The notes: generated by a model not told the origin, from the sequence alone. Counted from the first letter of the stretch, positions 26,405 through 35,408 are shown. The stretch is 64,000 bases of DNA from Dethiosulfatarculus sandiegensis (GCF_000931935.2 NZ_AZAC01000008.1:124001-188000); one strand, 5' to 3'. A program made the numbers and translations.

Positions 26405-27640
26405 ATGGATGATTCCAAATTCTGGCCCGAGGGATGCACAAGGTGTAAGCCTCAAACATTCGGGGTCTGGATGCTGTTTTGCTTCGGGTTGTTGGCCTGG
26501 GCCGCAGTTTCGGCCTTTTTGTGCCTGTATAAGGGCCTTAACCAGACCAATATGAACGACTACTACGCCTTTGGCGTGTGGATCGTAGTGGACCTGGCCA
26601 TTATCGCCCTGGGCGCCGGAGCATTTTTCACCGGCTTCCTTACCTACTTGTTGCGTAAGGAAGAACTTAAAAATATTATCAATGCCGCTGTTATCATCGG
26701 CTTTATCTGTTACTCCGGCGCAATCGGCATGCTCGGTATAGATATTGGCCAGCCGATCAGGGGTTGGTTCGGTTTTTGGCATGCCAATGTGCATTCCATG
26801 CTCACCGAGGTGATGTTCTGCATCACAACCTATCTGATCGTTTTGATCATTGAATTCTTGCCGATTATCCTGGAGAACCGGCAGATCGAAAAGGTGCCCG
26901 AGCTGGGTGGATTTGCCCATCACCTGCACCGGATCATGATTGTTTTTGCGGCCACCGGCACCTTCCTGAGCTTCTTTCACCAAGGATCTTTGGGAGGCAT
27001 GTACGGTGTGCTCTACGGCAGGCCTTTTGCCTTCCGCACCGGCTTTGCCATCTGGCCCTGGACTTTCTTCCTGTTCATCTTGAGCGCCATTGCCTGTGGT
27101 CCTTCCTTCACCACTTTGATTGTGATGATTACGGAAAAGGCCACCGGCAAAAAGCTTGTCTCTCATGATGTGAAGATGCTCATGGGCAAAATTTCAGGCG
27201 GCCTGTTGGCTGTGTACGTGGTTTTAAAAGGAGCGGACACCCTTTATTGGGCCTTTGTCCAGACACCGGGGACCGGAACCCAATTAAGCCATTTCTACCA
27301 ACAGTCTTACGGCTATTGGTTGTTGTTCGCTGAGTTGGGCCTGGGCGCCGTGATACCGGCCCTGATGCTCCTGACTCCGGCGGTGCGGAAAAGCTACGGG
27401 CTTCTGGCCCTGGCCATGGCCCTGAACTGCTTTGGCGCGGTTATGAACCGCTTTGTCCAGACCATTCAGACCCTGGCCATACCGGTGCTGCCTTTTGAGA
27501 GTTTCATCACTTACATGCCTACCTGGCAGGAGTGGGGCATTACAGCCGGTGTGATCGCCTACGGCATGGTTATTTTTTCTTTGACTTACCGCTATCTGCC
27601 GGTTTTCCCGCAGGAGCGTAAGTTAAACCAGGCTCAGTAA
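26405..27640 (+). CDS. qrcD: Qrc menaquinone reductase, NrfD-like membrane subunit
   Basis: Integral membrane subunit that binds menaquinone. Roughly ten hydrophobic helices are spread over 411 residues, with long loops between them as in NrfD/PsrC proteins; the last helices carry ALNCFGAVMNRFVQTIQ, a Arg/Gln-containing segment typical of the family. ATG at 26405 is chosen over the GTG at 26393 because GAGG lies six bases upstream. Followed after 12 bases by a small membrane protein, so the operon has five genes. Confidence 0.93.
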   Translation: MDDSKFWPEGCTRCKPQTFGVWMLFCFGLLAWAAVSAFLCLYKGLNQTNMNDYYAFGVWIVVDLAIIALGAGAFFTGFLTYLLRKEELKNIINAAVIIGFICYSGAIGMLGIDIGQPIRGWFGFWHANVHSMLTEVMFCITTYLIVLIIEFLPIILENRQIEKVPELGGFAHHLHRIMIVFAATGTFLSFFHQGSLGGMYGVLYGRPFAFRTGFAIWPWTFFLFILSAIACGPSFTTLIVMITEKATGKKLVSHDVKMLMGKISGGLLAVYVVLKGADTLYWAFVQTPGTGTQLSHFYQQSYGYWLLFAELGLGAVIPALMLLTPAVRKSYGLLALAMALNCFGAVMNRFVQTIQTLAIPVLPFESFITYMPTWQEWGITAGVIAYGMVIFSLTYRYLPVFPQERKLNQAQ

Positions 27641-27652
27641 GGGAGGTGTCAA

Positions 27653-27871
27653 ATGCTGCCCTTTGCGTTTGAATGGCACTGGGATATCGGGCACATCATT
27701 TTCTTTGGCCTCTTTTATTCGGCCCTGGGGGTGATAACCTGTGGTTTGGTATACGCCTTTGTCTCCAATTTAAAGGAGCTTTACAAAGGTGGGGGGCATG
27801 GTCATGATGATCATGATAAAGCCGAAGAAAAGCCGGACCAAAATGGGGACACTCAACCGGCGGAGGCTTAA
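27653..27871 (+). CDS. Small membrane protein with His/Asp-rich tail, qrc operon
   Basis: 72 residues: an N-terminal segment, one membrane helix (about residues 14-40, HIIFFGLFYSALGVITCGL) and a hydrophilic tail containing GGGHGHDDHDKAEEKPD, which could bind metal. Excellent ribosome binding site (GGGAGGTG) and a terminator close behind. It lies 12 bases after qrcD, so it is almost certainly co-transcribed and may be an assembly or stability factor of Qrc; no family is recognised. Confidence 0.8.
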   Translation: MLPFAFEWHWDIGHIIFFGLFYSALGVITCGLVYAFVSNLKELYKGGGHGHDDHDKAEEKPDQNGDTQPAEA

Positions 27872-27914
27872 TCTGGCTAATATTTGATGATTTGCCGGTA
27901 AGTTAATAAATCCA

Positions 27915-27947
27915 CGCGGGGCCCCATAAGGGACCCCGCGTTTTTTT
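27915..27947 (+). terminator. Terminator of the qrc operon
   Basis: GC-rich stem (CGCGGGG / CCCCGCG, extended by three pairs after a mismatch) followed by seven T. Confidence 0.9.
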
Positions 27948-27957
27948 GAGGTGAATA

Positions 27958-28608
27958 ATGCTGTTGACTCCCGAACCGGACCTTTCCCTGATTAAAGGGG
28001 TGGTCTTTGACCTGGACGGAACCTTATTCGATTCCAGGGAATCCAATATAGCCTTTTATAATTATCTTTTGGGTTTTGTCGGTCTTCCCCGCACTGCCGA
28101 GCAGGCGGTTGAAGTCATACACAGAGAATCCATGGAAGGTTCTTTGCGCTTTCTCATGGGCGAAGGGGCGGAGTTCAAGGCTGCCATGGAACATTGGAAG
28201 ACCATGGACACGGGGCAGTTCATTGATCAGTTAAGGTTGTTTCCCCATGTAAGGGAGACACTTAACCAACTCAAACTCCATTTCGAGCTTGCGGTTTGCA
28301 CCAACCGCACCAAGACAACCATGAGAAGCCTGAAACGCTTTGACCTGGAAGGTTATTTTTCCCAGGTGGTTACTCCTTTGGATGCGGGCGCTTCCAAGCC
28401 CGCCCCGCTTCTGATGGAGTTGGTTTTAAAGGGGCTGGGACTTTCAGCTAATGAGGTAATATTTGTGGGAGACTCCCAACTGGATCAGGCCCTTTGCCAG
28501 ACCTGCCGGGTTAATTTTGTAGCCTATGATAACCTTGAGTTGGAGGCCTGGGCCCATTTTAATGATTACAAAAAGTTGCCCGCGTTATTAGGGCTGGGAG
28601 AGAAATGA
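27958..28608 (+). CDS. HAD-family hydrolase, phosphoglycolate phosphatase-like
   Basis: 216 residues. Motif I DLDGTLFDS (nucleophile Asp), motif II CTNRT, motif III Lys in GASKPAP and motif IV GDSQLDQ are all present, with a helical cap between residues 20 and 85, as in Gph-like enzymes. Substrate unknown; 2-phosphoglycolate, pyrophosphate or a phosphosugar are possible. ATG with GAGGTG upstream. Its stop overlaps the next ATG (ATGA), so it is co-translated with the APS-kinase-like gene. Confidence 0.88.
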   Translation: MLLTPEPDLSLIKGVVFDLDGTLFDSRESNIAFYNYLLGFVGLPRTAEQAVEVIHRESMEGSLRFLMGEGAEFKAAMEHWKTMDTGQFIDQLRLFPHVRETLNQLKLHFELAVCTNRTKTTMRSLKRFDLEGYFSQVVTPLDAGASKPAPLLMELVLKGLGLSANEVIFVGDSQLDQALCQTCRVNFVAYDNLELEAWAHFNDYKKLPALLGLGEK

Positions 28609-29126
28609 ACGAAGGATTCAATGTTTGGCTGACCGGCCAGTCCAAAGTTGGAAAAGAAGCCTTGGCTAAAGCCTTGCGTGATCTGCTTGAGCCAAGGGGG
28701 TTTGCGGTTGAGATTGTGCGGGAAAAAGACCTGCAAAATGAAAAGGTGCCAGGCCTGGATACTGACGGGCTGGAAGCGGACCCGCTTATCGCTGCATGCA
28801 GGCTTTTGAACAAACACGGGGTGACCTGCCTGGTCCTCACGGATCGTCCATATGTGCCCCAACACGGGGAGATGCGTTGTAAACGACCTGATTTTATAGA
28901 AATATTTATTCCGGCTGCTAAAGGTTCAAAAGCTGAACCCGGCTTTAACCCTCCCAAATATCCGGATATGGTTCTGGATATGTCTTCCACCCCGGTTGAA
29001 GAGGCTGCCAGACAGGCTCTGGGCCTTTTGGACAACCTGGGATATCTGCGTGAATCTGGAGGGGTTTATACGGCCGAGGAAGAGGAGAAGGTGCGCAAGC
29101 GCCTGGAGGATCTGGGCTATATTTAA
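28605..29126 (+). CDS. APS-kinase-like protein with a degenerate P-loop
   Basis: 173 residues that follow the layout of adenylylsulfate kinase (CysC): GFNVWLTGQSKVGKEALAKA at the start, CLVLTDRPYVPQ in the middle, then FIEIFIPA and PDMVLDMSSTPVEEAA near the end. The P-loop reads GQSKVGKE, so the Ser/Thr that should follow GK and bind Mg-ATP is Glu, and the DGD/N substrate motif near residue 50 is replaced by DTDG. It is therefore probably not an active kinase. APS is the central intermediate of sulfate reduction, so an APS- or nucleotide-sensing role is possible, but this is inference. Co-translated with the HAD gene. Confidence 0.75.
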   Translation: MNEGFNVWLTGQSKVGKEALAKALRDLLEPRGFAVEIVREKDLQNEKVPGLDTDGLEADPLIAACRLLNKHGVTCLVLTDRPYVPQHGEMRCKRPDFIEIFIPAAKGSKAEPGFNPPKYPDMVLDMSSTPVEEAARQALGLLDNLGYLRESGGVYTAEEEEKVRKRLEDLGYI

Positions 29127-29319
29127 AATTCTTTTGGTCTGCCTGGTCAGACGGCCAGGTTTCGGAATGTTATGGCCTGTCGCCCCTCATGTTGGTTTTT
29201 TGGGGGGCCTGGCTTTGTTTTATATAGCTTAAGCAATTTTACCTGAATAAGTGTTAAAACGGTTGACAAGGTTGGAAACAACAAAACCTCAAGGTCAAGC
29301 TAAGGTTGGAGTTCAGAAA

Positions 29320-29727
29320 TTGAGCCAAAAATTCACAGGATCGTGCCTTTGTGGTGAAGTAAGGTTTGAAATAAAAGGGGACTTTGAAAACTTTTACCTT
29401 TGCCATTGCAGCCGCTGCCGTAAGGATACGGGATCTGCGCATGCGGCAAATCTCTTTTCAAGCACAGCCAAACTGAAATGGCTAGCCGGAGAAGATAAAG
29501 TCACGGTTTTCACCTTGCCCTCAACTCAACATACCAAAGCCTTCTGTTCAATTTGCGGGTCGGCACTGCCTAATCTTCAAATGGATGGTGACCTTTTGGT
29601 CGTTCCCGCAGGCAGCCTTGACAGTGATGTGCCGATCAGTCCAAATGCTCATATTTTTGTTTCCAGCAAGGCGAATTGGGATCATGACCTCGAAAAGTTG
29701 CCCATGCTACCCGAATTGCCCGCTTAA
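29320..29727 (+). CDS. GFA-domain zinc protein
   Basis: 135 residues of the glutathione-dependent formaldehyde-activating (GFA/CENP-V) fold: GSCLCGEVRFE, CHCSRCRKDTGSAH and FCSICGS supply the zinc-binding Cys sets. Members with this short domain are mostly uncharacterised; formaldehyde activity is proven only for a few. TTG at 29320 is preferred because GGAG stands eight bases upstream and the domain begins immediately; a GTG at 29251 would add 23 residues of no known content. Stand-alone gene. Confidence 0.85.
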   Translation: MSQKFTGSCLCGEVRFEIKGDFENFYLCHCSRCRKDTGSAHAANLFSSTAKLKWLAGEDKVTVFTLPSTQHTKAFCSICGSALPNLQMDGDLLVVPAGSLDSDVPISPNAHIFVSSKANWDHDLEKLPMLPELPA

Positions 29728-29812
29728 CCAAAAAAGGGATTGGTTGATCCTGTGAAAGTTTTTCGGGCTGCCGACCGGATTAAAAAAGGATAGGGGTGGA
29801 AAACTCCCGGAC

Positions 29813-31504
29813 TTAACAATTGAGCCCCTTGACCATACCTTGCAGAGCTTTCAACAGCACCGGCAGAGTGGCGGCGTCCAGGGCGCTGATAACGGCGGCT
29901 TCGGGATATTGATTGGAAAGCCTTTCCAAAACATCCGGCGGCGTGAGGTCTTTTTTGTTTAAAACCAAAAGGGCAGGAGTCTCGTTCAGGTCCAGGTCGT
30001 TTAGGATTCCCGTAACCGCTTTGATCTGTTGATCAACCTGGGGGTGGCTGGCATCTGCCAGGTGTAAAAGCAGGTCAGCCTGGTGAAGTTCTTCCAAAGT
30101 GGCGGCAAAGGCCTTTTTCAGGTCTTTGGGCAGGTCCCGGATAAAACCAACTGTATCGGTTATTATCACCTCCTGCTCTTCGGGAAAACGCAACCTTCTG
30201 GTGGTCGGGTCCAGGGTGGCAAACAGCCTGTCCTGGGAAAGCACCTTGCTGCCGGTAAGGGCGTTTAACAAGGTGGATTTGCCCGCATTGGTGTACCCCA
30301 CAATGGAAATTATCGGCAGCCCCATTTTTTTGCGGCGGGACCTGCGGTTTTTTCTTTGTTTGGCCACCTTTTGCAACTCGTTTTCCAGGCGGTTCAACCT
30401 GGTGCGCACCCGCCTGCGGTCGATCTCCAGTTTTGTTTCTCCCGGCCCTCTGCCGCCGATGCCGCCGGTTAGCCTGGAAAGCCCATCATCCCTGGAACCC
30501 AGCCTGGGGCCCAGATAACGCAGTTGGGCCATCTCCACCTGGAGTTTGCCCTCACGGGTCAGCGCCCTTTGGGCAAAAATATCCAATATCAACTGGGTGC
30601 GATCCAGGAACTTGATCTCCGAGTTGGTGAGCCTGGCCAGGGAATGGGCCTGGCTGGGGTTGAGCTCCTGGTCGAAAATGATCACATCAGCGCCCTGGCG
30701 CAGGCAAAAGATAAGCACTTCATCCAGCTTGCCGGGGCCGATTATGGTTCTGGGATTAAGTTTTGGCCGGGTCTGGATGATCTTACCCTTAACCAAAAGA
30801 CCGGCCGATCCGGCCAACTCTTCCAGTTCGTCCAGACTTTCCCGGGCTATCCGTCTGGGTTTGGTGGTGACACTGACCAGGACAGCGCTGCCGCTTTTTT
30901 CCACGTCCATGGTCTCGGACAGGCGGTTCAACTCCTGTTCCAGAGACCAGACCAGGCGTGAGATATCCTCAGGCGGATAACCCGCCCTAAAAGGGTCCAG
31001 GAGCCTATAATCAGAGTCTCCCTGAGGTTCGGGCAGGATGTGGGCCAGGAATATGTCGCCGGCCAGGCCTTCGGAGTTGACTTCCAAAGAGGCCACAAAG
31101 TCCAGCCTGCGGTTGGCCAGCAGGTTGACATCACCTCTGTTCAGGCCCTTGGCATTTAGCCTGGTATGTAAAAGATGATAACCGGCCAGGCGGGTGCGCC
31201 CCCTGCGCAGGCGGCTCATAAAGGGAAGGGGCAGGAGTTCCGGTTCGCCGACCACCACCTGCATGACTTCGCCTTTTCTGCTTATCAAAAGACCTATCTG
31301 GCGCCCTATTTCAAAGGAAAGCCTGCTTAAATCGCGGGCCTGCTCGGCCAAAATCAGTTCAGCGGGCGACATGCGGCGGCGGTAGAAGTTATTAAGCCTT
31401 TTAAGATGACTGGCTTTAATCCCGGTTGTATTGCCCAGTACTTTTGCTGCCAAGAAGTGTTTCGCCTTTTCGGTTGGGCCCCGACCATAGGTAAGGTAAA
31501 CCAA
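29813..31504 (-). CDS. hflX: Ribosome-associated GTPase HflX
   Basis: Splits stalled or hibernating 70S ribosomes. 563 residues, longer than E. coli HflX because of an N-terminal extension (about 200 residues, with VLGNTTGIKASHLKRLNNFYRRR) that is common in this phylum. Then the HflX N-terminal domain, the Gly-rich GGIGGRGPGETKLEID, and the G domain with GYTNAGKSTL (P-loop), DTVGFI and NKKD. Start TTG at 31504 has no good ribosome binding site, so the true start may lie a few codons inside. Last gene of the rpsF-dnaB cluster. Confidence 0.93.
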   Translation of the reverse strand: MVYLTYGRGPTEKAKHFLAAKVLGNTTGIKASHLKRLNNFYRRRMSPAELILAEQARDLSRLSFEIGRQIGLLISRKGEVMQVVVGEPELLPLPFMSRLRRGRTRLAGYHLLHTRLNAKGLNRGDVNLLANRRLDFVASLEVNSEGLAGDIFLAHILPEPQGDSDYRLLDPFRAGYPPEDISRLVWSLEQELNRLSETMDVEKSGSAVLVSVTTKPRRIARESLDELEELAGSAGLLVKGKIIQTRPKLNPRTIIGPGKLDEVLIFCLRQGADVIIFDQELNPSQAHSLARLTNSEIKFLDRTQLILDIFAQRALTREGKLQVEMAQLRYLGPRLGSRDDGLSRLTGGIGGRGPGETKLEIDRRRVRTRLNRLENELQKVAKQRKNRRSRRKKMGLPIISIVGYTNAGKSTLLNALTGSKVLSQDRLFATLDPTTRRLRFPEEQEVIITDTVGFIRDLPKDLKKAFAATLEELHQADLLLHLADASHPQVDQQIKAVTGILNDLDLNETPALLVLNKKDLTPPDVLERLSNQYPEAAVISALDAATLPVLLKALQGMVKGLNC

Positions 31505-31547
31505 CTAGTTTAAAAAAAACAAAAAACAAAGAATCACGCCGGGTGTT

Positions 31548-32945
31548 TTATTCGTCCATGGGGGCCAGGGCGTCTTCCTCTTCGGTGGAGAGGTCCTCAA
31601 ACTTGGTAAGATCACCCAAAAAGGCCAGTTTCACGGTCCCCGTGGGGCCGTTACGCTGCTTTCCGATGATGATTTCGGCTACGTTGTCATCCGGTTCTTC
31701 AGGGTCTTCTTTTTTCTTGTAGACCTTTTTGCGGTAGATAAAGGCGATAACATCCGCGTCCTGCTCAATGGCGCCGGATTCACGCAAGTCGCTCAGCATA
31801 GGGCGCTTGTCCCCCGGCCTGTCCTCCACTTTTCGGTTAAGCTGGCTTAGGGCCACCACCGGCACGTCCAACTCCTTGGCCAGGGCCTTTAACGAGCGGG
31901 AAATATCACTGATCTCCTGTTCGCGGCTGTCAAAGCTTTGCCTGCGGCCGCGCATGAGCTGTAGATAGTCAACCAGAATAAAGCCCAGGTTTTTCTCGGA
32001 TTTGAGCCTGCGGCATTTGGCCCGCATGTCCAGAACCGATAAAGCCGGTGTATCGTCAATAAAAATCGGTGCGTTAAAGAGCCGGTCCGCAGCCATGGTG
32101 AGCTGGGGCCAGTCCCTTTGGGGGCTAAGATAACCACTTCTGATGGAACCGCCGGAAACCCTGGCCTCAGAGGCCAAAAGACGCATGCCGAGCTGTTCCT
32201 TGCTCATCTCCAGGGAGAAGATGGCCGTGGGCACTCCGCCGCGCAGGGCCGCATTGGCGGCAACGTTTAAGGCAAAAGCGGTCTTACCCATGGAGGGGCG
32301 TCCGGCGATAATGATCAGGTCTCCCGCCTGCAAGCCGGTGGTATAGGAATCCAGGCGCTTGAAGCCGGTCGACACCCCCAGAACCATGCCCTTTTGCTGG
32401 AAGCGCTTTTCAATCACCTCCATGGAGGACTTGACCACCTCGGCCATGCTGGAGTAGCCCTGTTTCGACTTGTTGGAGGTGGCCGCGAAGATGGCGGCTT
32501 CGGCGTTTTCCAGGGCGGTTTCAGGGTCGGCCTGGCTTTCATAGGCCTGGTCAATGGCCTCATGGGCCGCGGTGATGAAGTTGCGGAGCATGGCCTTTTC
32601 CTTGATCAGGCTTGCGTAATGCTCCACATGGGTCTGGCTGATTATGGTGTCGGCCAGTTGGGCCAAAAAGGCGGGGCCGCCCACTATATCCAGTTTCTGC
32701 TGATCACTCAAACGGGAGGTTACAGTGATCTCGTCAACCGGTTGGGCCTTGTTGTAGAGTTCCACGGCTGCGCCAAAGATAAGCCCATGGCGGCGGTCGT
32801 AGAAATCTTCCGGCTGCACGGCTGCCGCAATTCCGGCCAGCACGTCTTCGCCGTGCACTAAAATGCCGCCCAGCACACCTTGCTCAGCCGCCAGGTCGTG
32901 CGGGGGCAGTCTGTCCGAATGGACCGGTAACTCAGGCGTTGCCAA
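31548..32945 (-). CDS. dnaB: Replicative DNA helicase DnaB
   Basis: Hexameric helicase that opens the fork. 465 residues. The N-terminal domain (LPPHDLAAEQGVLGGIL) is followed by the RecA-like motor: Walker A GRPSMGKTAF, Walker B DYLQLM and SQLNRKVEDRPGDKRP, then LRESGAIEQDADV. TTG start with AGGAG seven bases upstream. It follows rplI in the usual bacterial order rpsF-rpsR-rplI-dnaB, separated by a large inverted repeat. Confidence 0.97.
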   Translation of the reverse strand: MATPELPVHSDRLPPHDLAAEQGVLGGILVHGEDVLAGIAAAVQPEDFYDRRHGLIFGAAVELYNKAQPVDEITVTSRLSDQQKLDIVGGPAFLAQLADTIISQTHVEHYASLIKEKAMLRNFITAAHEAIDQAYESQADPETALENAEAAIFAATSNKSKQGYSSMAEVVKSSMEVIEKRFQQKGMVLGVSTGFKRLDSYTTGLQAGDLIIIAGRPSMGKTAFALNVAANAALRGGVPTAIFSLEMSKEQLGMRLLASEARVSGGSIRSGYLSPQRDWPQLTMAADRLFNAPIFIDDTPALSVLDMRAKCRRLKSEKNLGFILVDYLQLMRGRRQSFDSREQEISDISRSLKALAKELDVPVVALSQLNRKVEDRPGDKRPMLSDLRESGAIEQDADVIAFIYRKKVYKKKEDPEEPDDNVAEIIIGKQRNGPTGTVKLAFLGDLTKFEDLSTEEEDALAPMDE

Positions 32946-33024
32946 GAAAATACTCCTGATTCAAAAGAAGACTCTCTTTTGAGCGTCTTAAGAATCTTAT
33001 AATGCCACATTCAGGGAAACAAGG

Positions 33025-33070
33025 ACATAGCCCTGTTCAAAGTCTTTAACGGCTTTGAACAGGGCTATGT
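33025..33070. repeat. 18-bp perfect inverted repeat between rplI and dnaB
   Basis: Stem arms start ACATAGCCCTG and close on a 10-base loop. On the minus strand it follows the rplI stop but has no T-run, so it may tune read-through into dnaB or protect mRNA ends. Confidence 0.7.
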
Positions 33071-33150
33071 TGTCGGCTTTTGCAACCTTGCCGTCCCAAG
33101 CCCCAAAGGGCGGGCGGTTTGGTAAAGCCCAAAGAACCGGCAAAGAGAGC

Positions 33151-33702
33151 TTAGTCCTCTTTGACTTCCTCGGCGGCTTCAGGCGCTTCAGCCTCTTCGG
33201 CTGCCTCGACAGCTTCTTCAGCCGGAGCTTCCTTGGCGGGCTTTACCTCCTCAGGGGGATTCTCGGATTCCACTGTAACGCTGATCGCTTCGATCACCTG
33301 GGGATGAAGCTTGACCTGCACAGTGAACTCGCCAACCTCTTTGATGGGGGCGGTCAACAGAATCCTGCGGCGGTCGACCTCAAAACCCTGTGCGGCCATT
33401 TCCTTGGCCAGGTCCATATTGGTGACCGAGCCATAGAGTTTGCCGGCTTCACCGGTTTTGGCCTTGATGTTGATTTTAAGTCCGGCCAGTTTTTTGGCCT
33501 CTCCGCGGACCAGCTCGGCCTCGCGGGCCAGCCTGGCCTCAATGCGGGCTTTTTCAGCCTCCACCAAGGCCACGTTCTTTTTGTTGGCCTCCAGGGCAAA
33601 ACCCTGGGGGACTAGGTAGTTGCGGCCGTACCCGTTTTTCACGGTCACCACCTGGCCAGGATCGCCCAGGCCCAACACTTCTTTGGTGAGGATGACCTTC
33701 AT
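33151..33702 (-). CDS. rplI: Ribosomal protein bL9 with acidic tail
   Basis: MKVILTKEVLGLGDPGQVV, then GYGRNYLVPQGFA, are diagnostic of L9. It binds 23S rRNA near the L1 stalk. 183 residues; the usual length is near 150. The extra 35 residues are almost only Glu, Ala and Pro. ATG at 33702 chosen from homology, with AAGGAAA upstream. Confidence 0.95.
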   Translation of the reverse strand: MKVILTKEVLGLGDPGQVVTVKNGYGRNYLVPQGFALEANKKNVALVEAEKARIEARLAREAELVRGEAKKLAGLKINIKAKTGEAGKLYGSVTNMDLAKEMAAQGFEVDRRRILLTAPIKEVGEFTVQVKLHPQVIEAISVTVESENPPEEVKPAKEAPAEEAVEAAEEAEAPEAAEEVKED

Positions 33703-33721
33703 TTGCTTTTCCTTTCCGCAT

Positions 33722-34675
33722 TCAGGTAGATTTTTTAGGTCTCCTGAAGTCGAGCCACATATCAAAAAGACCTGCAGCAGCCACCAACAAGCCCAGGCGG
33801 TACTCCAACACCAAAAGGCTGAAGAACACAATCCCGAGAAAATGGGGCGCGTTTATTTTCTGTAACCAATAGGCTGCCACCGCAACACCTTGGAAAAAGT
33901 AAATCAATCCAAGGATGACAAGGAGGTTCAGCCACGCCCAGTACCAAAAACCGTCTGAGATCAAGACCAGGATTGCAGAGGCAATTAAAACCCAAACCAG
34001 GCTTTCCGGTGCTTTCCAGGTGTTTAACCTGGGAATCTCTTCAAGCGGTACTTTTTGGGTTCGTCTTAAAAGTGCCTTGGCCAAAACCAGGTTGCCCCAG
34101 ACCATGAAGAGCATGCTTCCGATAACAACGCATGGGGAAAGCCTGAAGAACAAACGGCCTATTTGCCTGAATCCCTCTGTAATTTTAGCCCTGGTCGCAG
34201 CGTCTTCACCGGAAGCGCTGACGACCTCCAAGAATGTCTTGGTGATCCCATCCCAGTATTCGGACCAGGCTTCTTCAAGTCCCGAGCCACCGTTAGGTGC
34301 GGTTATCACTATAACAACAATAACCGCAAGCACACTTAGCAACGTGGCAAGGCCAATGGCCTTGTCTTCCGGAATCCGCCAGTAAGGGGCCTCTCCCAGG
34401 ATCACTCCCAAGAGTAGGTGGATCGCAAAGCTGATCGCCAACATCGGCGAAACCAGCATGGAAAGGACCAATACTGCTCCGGCTATGGCCATAAGCGCTG
34501 TGGTTCTGCCGGCGCCGGGGCCGTGAATGCGATAGATCAAGATGATGGGAACCTGTGAAAACATGGTCACCATCAGACCCATGACCGGCAAAAACCAGGA
34601 CGCCAGAAACAGGGCCAGGGAGGCGCTGGCAGCCAAAGCCGGGGCTGTTCCTGGGCTCTTGGTTAAGCGGCTCAT
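33722..34675 (-). CDS. DUF2232-family membrane protein (YybS-like)
   Basis: 317 residues, eight or so membrane helices, often found beside rpsR and rplI in this position. The N-terminal half (LALFLASWFLPVMGLMVTMF) and the C-terminal half (QGVAVAAYWLQKINAP) match the DUF2232 pattern, which is related to ECF-transporter S components. Function unknown. The ATG at 34675 has GGAGG upstream; an extended reading from 34756 would overlap rpsR and lacks support. Confidence 0.85.
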   Translation of the reverse strand: MSRLTKSPGTAPALAASASLALFLASWFLPVMGLMVTMFSQVPIILIYRIHGPGAGRTTALMAIAGAVLVLSMLVSPMLAISFAIHLLLGVILGEAPYWRIPEDKAIGLATLLSVLAVIVVIVITAPNGGSGLEEAWSEYWDGITKTFLEVVSASGEDAATRAKITEGFRQIGRLFFRLSPCVVIGSMLFMVWGNLVLAKALLRRTQKVPLEEIPRLNTWKAPESLVWVLIASAILVLISDGFWYWAWLNLLVILGLIYFFQGVAVAAYWLQKINAPHFLGIVFFSLLVLEYRLGLLVAAAGLFDMWLDFRRPKKST

Positions 34676-34697
34676 ATTCGCCGCATCCTCCGCTGGT

Positions 34698-34937
34698 TTA
34701 CTGGTTGCTGGCTGCGAAAGGCAACAACGCGATATGACGGGCCTTTTTGATGGCATCCGTCAGCTGGCGCTGATGACGGGCGCAGCAACCGCTGGTGCGG
34801 CGGGGAATGATCTTGCCTTTCTCTGTGGTAAAGAGACGCAAGGTGCGCGGGTCTTTGTAATCAATGGTCATGGAAGAATCGGCGCAGAAGCGGCAGACTT
34901 TGCGTCTTCCAAAACGTTTCCTCTTGTAGATCGACAT
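34698..34937 (-). CDS. rpsR: Ribosomal protein bS18
   Basis: 79 residues. CRFCAD and [10 protein letters not shown] show the zinc-binding (C+) form. Pairs with S6 on the 30S platform. AGGAGG ribosome binding site; ten bases after rpsF. Confidence 0.97.
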   Translation of the reverse strand: MSIYKRKRFGRRKVCRFCADSSMTIDYKDPRTLRLFTTEKGKIIPRRTSGCCARHQRQLTDAIKKARHIALLPFAASNQ

Positions 34938-34946
34938 GAGGACCTC

Positions 34947-35408
34947 CTACTCTTCAACAGGCTTTTCAGCGGGTTTTTCTTCTTCGGCAGGCTCTTCTTT
35001 GGCTTCGGCCTCGTCCTCGGCAGCTTCAGGAGCGGCTTCTTCGGCCGGGGCGGCCTCGGGCTCCTGGGCTTCCTCTTCTTTGGCCTCTTCCTGCTCTTTC
35101 ACCACGCTCTCAGGATCAAAGACGTCTTCTTTTTTCACTGTCAGGAAACGAATGACATCCTCGTCGATCTTGAAAAGCCGTTCCATCTCCATGACCGCGC
35201 TGGGCTCTGCGCCGTACTCAAACAGCACATAGTAACCTTTGTGGAACTTTTTGACGGTATAGGCCAGGCGTTTCCTGCCCCAGTGCTCCACTTTGGCCAT
35301 GATTGAACCATGGTCGGTCAAAAGGGCGGAGTACTTCTCCGCTATGGTTTGGGTCTCTTCCTCAGCGAGGTCGGGACTGATGATAAAAAGGGTCTCGTAG
35401 TGTCTCAT
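34947..35408 (-). CDS. rpsF: Ribosomal protein bS6 with long acidic tail
   Basis: MRHYETLFIISPDL and the core up to RFLTVKKED are S6. The tail from about residue 108 to 153 consists mainly of Glu, Ala and Pro, longer than the Glu stretches that RimK adds in E. coli. Strong SD (AAGGAG). Confidence 0.96.
   Translation of the reverse strand: MRHYETLFIISPDLAEEETQTIAEKYSALLTDHGSIMAKVEHWGRKRLAYTVKKFHKGYYVLFEYGAEPSAVMEMERLFKIDEDVIRFLTVKKEDVFDPESVVKEQEEAKEEEAQEPEAAPAEEAAPEAAEDEAEAKEEPAEEEKPAEKPVEE

Noticed and set aside
33703..33831. Extended N terminus of L9
   Set aside because: MKVILTKEVLGLGD is the universal L9 start; the extension overlaps the neighbouring gene.
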